Assembly: GCA_019090185.1 (NCBI GenBank)
Contig: JAHRWJ010000030.1
Coordinates: forward strand, 1 to 7,980
From: Immundisolibacteraceae bacterium
GTDB taxonomy: Bacteria > Pseudomonadota > Gammaproteobacteria > Immundisolibacterales > Immundisolibacteraceae
DNA: 7,980 bases
Direction: 5' to 3'
Positions 5,716-7,980 of this stretch are shown here, in pieces. The notes below the pieces were generated by a model that was not told the origin of the DNA, searched no databases, and saw only the letters and a list, made by a program, of their open reading frames with translations. Every line of letters begins with the position of its first letter. The first letter of the stretch is position 1. The translations under genes and the position numbers were made by a program.

Positions 5716-6825
5716 ATGAATTTTTTTAAGGGAAAGAGGGTGCTTGTTACCGGTGTTAGTGGCACCGTTGGATCAGAGCTGGTCAGAGCACTATTAGCAG
5801 ACCCAAAATATGACCCTGCTGAGTTAATTGGTATTGACCAGAATGAAAGCGAATTGTTTTTTATCGATCAAGCCCACTTAGCTGATCCAAGGGCCCATTT
5901 TTTTGTGGCTAATATCCGCGACGGGGGAGTCATTACTCAGCTGTCTAAAGGAATCGATATTATCATTCATGCGGCAGCACTAAAGCATGTTGTGCTTTGC
6001 GAACGTTCGCCAATGGAAGCGGTGCAAAGCAATATCATTGGTGTAGAAAATATTATTAATGCAGCTCTAAAAAATAATGTAAAAAATGTGATTTTTACCA
6101 GTTCAGATAAAGCTGTGAATCCAACAAACGTGATGGGTACCACCAAGTTGATGGGAGAGAGGCTAATTACCGCTGCCAACAGCACCAGCCGTCTAGAGGG
6201 TCCGGTGTTCTCTTCAACCAGGTTTGGGAATGTCCTGGGCTCTAATGGTTCAGTGGTACCGATTTTCCACAAACAGATAGCGATGGGTGGGCCGGTTACC
6301 TTAACAGACCCTGAGATGACTCGGTTTATTATGAGTATTGAGGAGGCCGTTAGGTTGGTTTTGGAGTCAGCGGAGCTATCCAAGGGCGGTGAGGTCTTCA
6401 TTACTAAAATGCCGGTCGCGCGGATTAAAGATATTGCAGACGTAATGATAGAAGAGCTAGCGGGTAGGTATGGTTATAGCCCAGCAGATATTAAAACTGA
6501 AGTTATTGGGGTGAAACCTGGTGAAAAGCTGTATGAAGAATTGATGAGCGATGAAGAAACTCGCCGTTCAATTGAATTAAATAGTTATTTTTCGGTTTTA
6601 CCGGCATTTCGTGGTCTCTACACAACCATCGACTATAACTACTCAGGTATTGTTGATGAGGATGTAACTAATCCATACATATCATCGGAGCAGGCGGCTT
6701 TAACTCATGAAGAGTTAACCTCATTTTTCCGAAAAAACAACTTATTAGCAATGGACACTATCGATGCAGACTCACCTACCAACCGTTACTGGCCAGGTGA
6801 TAAAAACAGCAAATCGCTATCGTAG
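5716..6825 (+). CDS. Soluble nucleotide-sugar 4,6-dehydratase, CapD/WbpM/FlaA1 family
   Basis: This is a 369-residue short-chain dehydrogenase/reductase (extended type). The NAD(P)-binding Rossmann motif is Gly13-Val-Ser-Gly16-Thr-Val-Gly19, with Asp41 at the end of beta-2. The catalytic region has Ser129-Ser-Asp131-Lys132, then Asn138-Val-Met140-Gly-Thr-Thr-Lys144: Met takes the place of the usual catalytic Tyr, as known in WbpM-like enzymes. Other family blocks are Phe170-Gly-Asn-Val-Leu-Gly-Ser (to 176) and Lys267-Pro-Gly-Glu-Lys-Leu-Tyr-Glu-Glu (to 275). Likely reaction: UDP-N-acetylglucosamine (or a related NDP-sugar) to the 4-keto-6-deoxy sugar, the entry to several rare amino sugars of polysaccharides. 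It lacks the membrane domain of full-length WbpM/CapD (about 600 residues) and is slightly longer than FlaA1/PseB (about 330-345). ATG 5716 is chosen over an in-frame TTG at 5704, because GGAA (5706-5709) then serves as ribosome-binding site. The exact substrate is not decidable. Confidence 0.88.
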   Translation: MNFFKGKRVLVTGVSGTVGSELVRALLADPKYDPAELIGIDQNESELFFIDQAHLADPRAHFFVANIRDGGVITQLSKGIDIIIHAAALKHVVLCERSPMEAVQSNIIGVENIINAALKNNVKNVIFTSSDKAVNPTNVMGTTKLMGERLITAANSTSRLEGPVFSSTRFGNVLGSNGSVVPIFHKQIAMGGPVTLTDPEMTRFIMSIEEAVRLVLESAELSKGGEVFITKMPVARIKDIADVMIEELAGRYGYSPADIKTEVIGVKPGEKLYEELMSDEETRRSIELNSYFSVLPAFRGLYTTIDYNYSGIVDEDVTNPYISSEQAALTHEELTSFFRKNNLLAMDTIDADSPTNRYWPGDKNSKSLS

Positions 6826-6863
6826 AAAATTCTCAGTATCTATAAATTAAATTCATAAAACGC

Positions 6864-6870
6864 GGAAAGG
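6864..6870 (+). promoter_or_regulatory. Ribosome-binding site for the TTG-start glycosyltransferase
   Basis: GGAAAGG ends 10 bases before TTG 6881. The frame is closed upstream by TAA at 6848-6850, with no ATG, GTG or CTG between, so TTG 6881 is the only reasonable upstream start. Confidence 0.55.
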
Positions 6871-6880
6871 TTTCGGCACC

Positions 6881-7980
6881 TTGTCAAAAAAAAAAGTACT
6901 AGTAGTTACCAGTGGTCTTTATTTTAATCCAGAATCGTCACAAGTTATTGAGCGCTTTGACGCATTAAGTAAAAGCATCCGTGGGGATGTGCTTTTTATC
7001 AATAGCGAAAAAGTCATCCCATCAGTAGTGGTTGGCGGGTTTAGCTTTAGGGCATTGACATTACCCATGTGGGTTCGTGAGCTTAGTATCATTAGAAATC
7101 CGTTGTATTGGCTATATATCCTTTTTTACGGACTGAAAAGTTATCGAAGTACAGAGAAATATGATGCTATCTGGGTGCAGGACCCATTTAACATTGGGGT
7201 AATGGCCTGTCTGGTAAAAATGATTTTTGGTGTGCCAATATTTATGGAGGTTATTGGCAACCTGGAGCGAAGTATTGATGTTGATAGTAAAGATGTTGGC
7301 ATCTTGGGTGGAATTAAATCTCGGTTTATGAAATTTATTGCACCAAAGACATTGAATTATGCAGATAGTGTTCGGCTGGTATACCCCACTCAGTTAGACT
7401 TTTTGGAGTCTCTTGTTGATAAAGAGAAGTATTCCAGTTATGCGGGTTTTGTTCCGACCCGCCTAATTGAAGAGTTCGAATCGGTCCCAGTTCAAAATGA
7501 GTATATTTTACTGATTGGTGGGCCTTGGTACCTTAAAGGTGTAGACCTACTAATTACCGCATTCAATAATATTACCGATGACTTTCCTGACCTCCATCTT
7601 CAGATAGTTGGCTATGAGCCGGCACCGGGCTTATTTGAAAAGTTGGCGGGGGGAAGTAAAAAAATTGTTTTAAATAGTCAAGGGGTTGACTACGGTGAGG
7701 TGATGGCCTTAATGGCTGGCTGTAAAATATTCGTGCTGGCCTCTCGGACCGAAGCGTACGCTAGAGTGTTAACCGAGACCATGATTTCTAAAAAACCCCT
7801 AGTCGCCTCTGCGGTTGATGGAGTACCCCATTATATAGAGCATCATCAGAATGGACTTTTGTTTGAAAGCGAGAATGCCGGTGACTTAGAAATTAAATTG
7901 AGAGAGTTGTTAAACTCTCCTGCGCTGTGTGAACAAATTGCGGTGAATGGCTATCAATATGCAAAAGAGAATATTACAGA
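6881..7980 (+). CDS. Glycosyltransferase family 4 (GT-B fold), 3' end outside window
   Basis: This reading frame stays open to the window edge (366 complete codons), so the gene is partial at its 3' end. The N-terminal half begins with a Lys run and a beta strand (Val-Leu-Val-Val-Thr-Ser-Gly) typical of a Rossmann-like acceptor domain. The C-terminal half has the GT4 donor-binding pattern: Gly213-Gly-Pro-Trp-Tyr-Leu-Lys219-Gly220-Val-Asp, then Ser-Arg-Thr-Glu291-(7 residues)-Glu299, followed by Lys-Lys-Pro-Leu-Val-Ala-Ser, Gly-Val-Pro and Asn-Gly-Leu-Leu-Phe-Glu. The Glu-x7-Glu motif and the Lys of the GxxxxxKG segment normally contact the nucleotide-sugar. The role is inferred as adding a sugar to a lipid-linked polysaccharide or glycan on the cytoplasmic face of the inner membrane; donor and acceptor are unknown. 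It lies 55 bases after the dehydratase with no terminator between, so it is probably in the same operon. Ten consecutive A (6886-6895) follow the TTG start. Confidence 0.87.
   Translation, partial: MSKKKVLVVTSGLYFNPESSQVIERFDALSKSIRGDVLFINSEKVIPSVVVGGFSFRALTLPMWVRELSIIRNPLYWLYILFYGLKSYRSTEKYDAIWVQDPFNIGVMACLVKMIFGVPIFMEVIGNLERSIDVDSKDVGILGGIKSRFMKFIAPKTLNYADSVRLVYPTQLDFLESLVDKEKYSSYAGFVPTRLIEEFESVPVQNEYILLIGGPWYLKGVDLLITAFNNITDDFPDLHLQIVGYEPAPGLFEKLAGGSKKIVLNSQGVDYGEVMALMAGCKIFVLASRTEAYARVLTETMISKKPLVASAVDGVPHYIEHHQNGLLFESENAGDLEIKLRELLNSPALCEQIAVNGYQYAKENIT

Noticed and set aside
5967..6401. Minus-strand 144-codon frame opposite the dehydratase
   Set aside because: Antisense to the conserved catalytic core of the dehydratase; a shadow of its codon pattern.

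Overview
The window is a piece of a bacterial PEP-CTERM/exosortase and exopolysaccharide locus. The likely source is a Gram-negative proteobacterium, probably gammaproteobacterial. This is inferred from gene content: a PEP-CTERM tail, a PrsT-type TPR lipoprotein, an exosortase, an EpsI protein and nucleotide-sugar/glycosyltransferase genes. No rRNA, tRNA, CRISPR array, insertion sequence or prophage gene was seen.

Layout. (1) 1-324 (+) is the 3' end of a secreted PEP-CTERM protein, closed by a strong intrinsic terminator (342-374). (2) 375-1048 holds no convincing gene, only a hairpin, a degenerate repeated motif and a weak terminator candidate for the gene beyond it. (3) 1049-3805 (-) encodes PrsT, a 918-residue TPR-repeat lipoprotein. 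(4) 3806-3968 is a divergent promoter region in which the two candidate -10 elements overlap. (5) 3969-4820 (+) encodes an exosortase with visible Cys, Arg and His active-site residues. (6) 4820-5476 (+) encodes EpsI, overlapping the exosortase stop by one base. A 40-codon ORF (5476-5598) repeats the same one-base overlap. (7) 5716-6825 (+) encodes a soluble nucleotide-sugar 4,6-dehydratase of the CapD/WbpM type with Met in place of the usual catalytic Tyr. (8) 6881 to the window end (+) is most of a GT4 glycosyltransferase starting at TTG and running off the edge.

How the parts fit. Exosortase is the predicted membrane protease/transpeptidase that recognises the PEP motif, transmembrane helix and basic tail of proteins like the one at the left edge. 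EpsI and PrsT are its usual companions. The dehydratase and glycosyltransferase fit the extracellular polysaccharide that such systems normally accompany. The system is known in outline. The points of interest are the separate EpsI gene, the substrate gene beside the enzyme, the coupled small ORF, the poly-A tract after the TTG start and the unexplained 670-base spacer.
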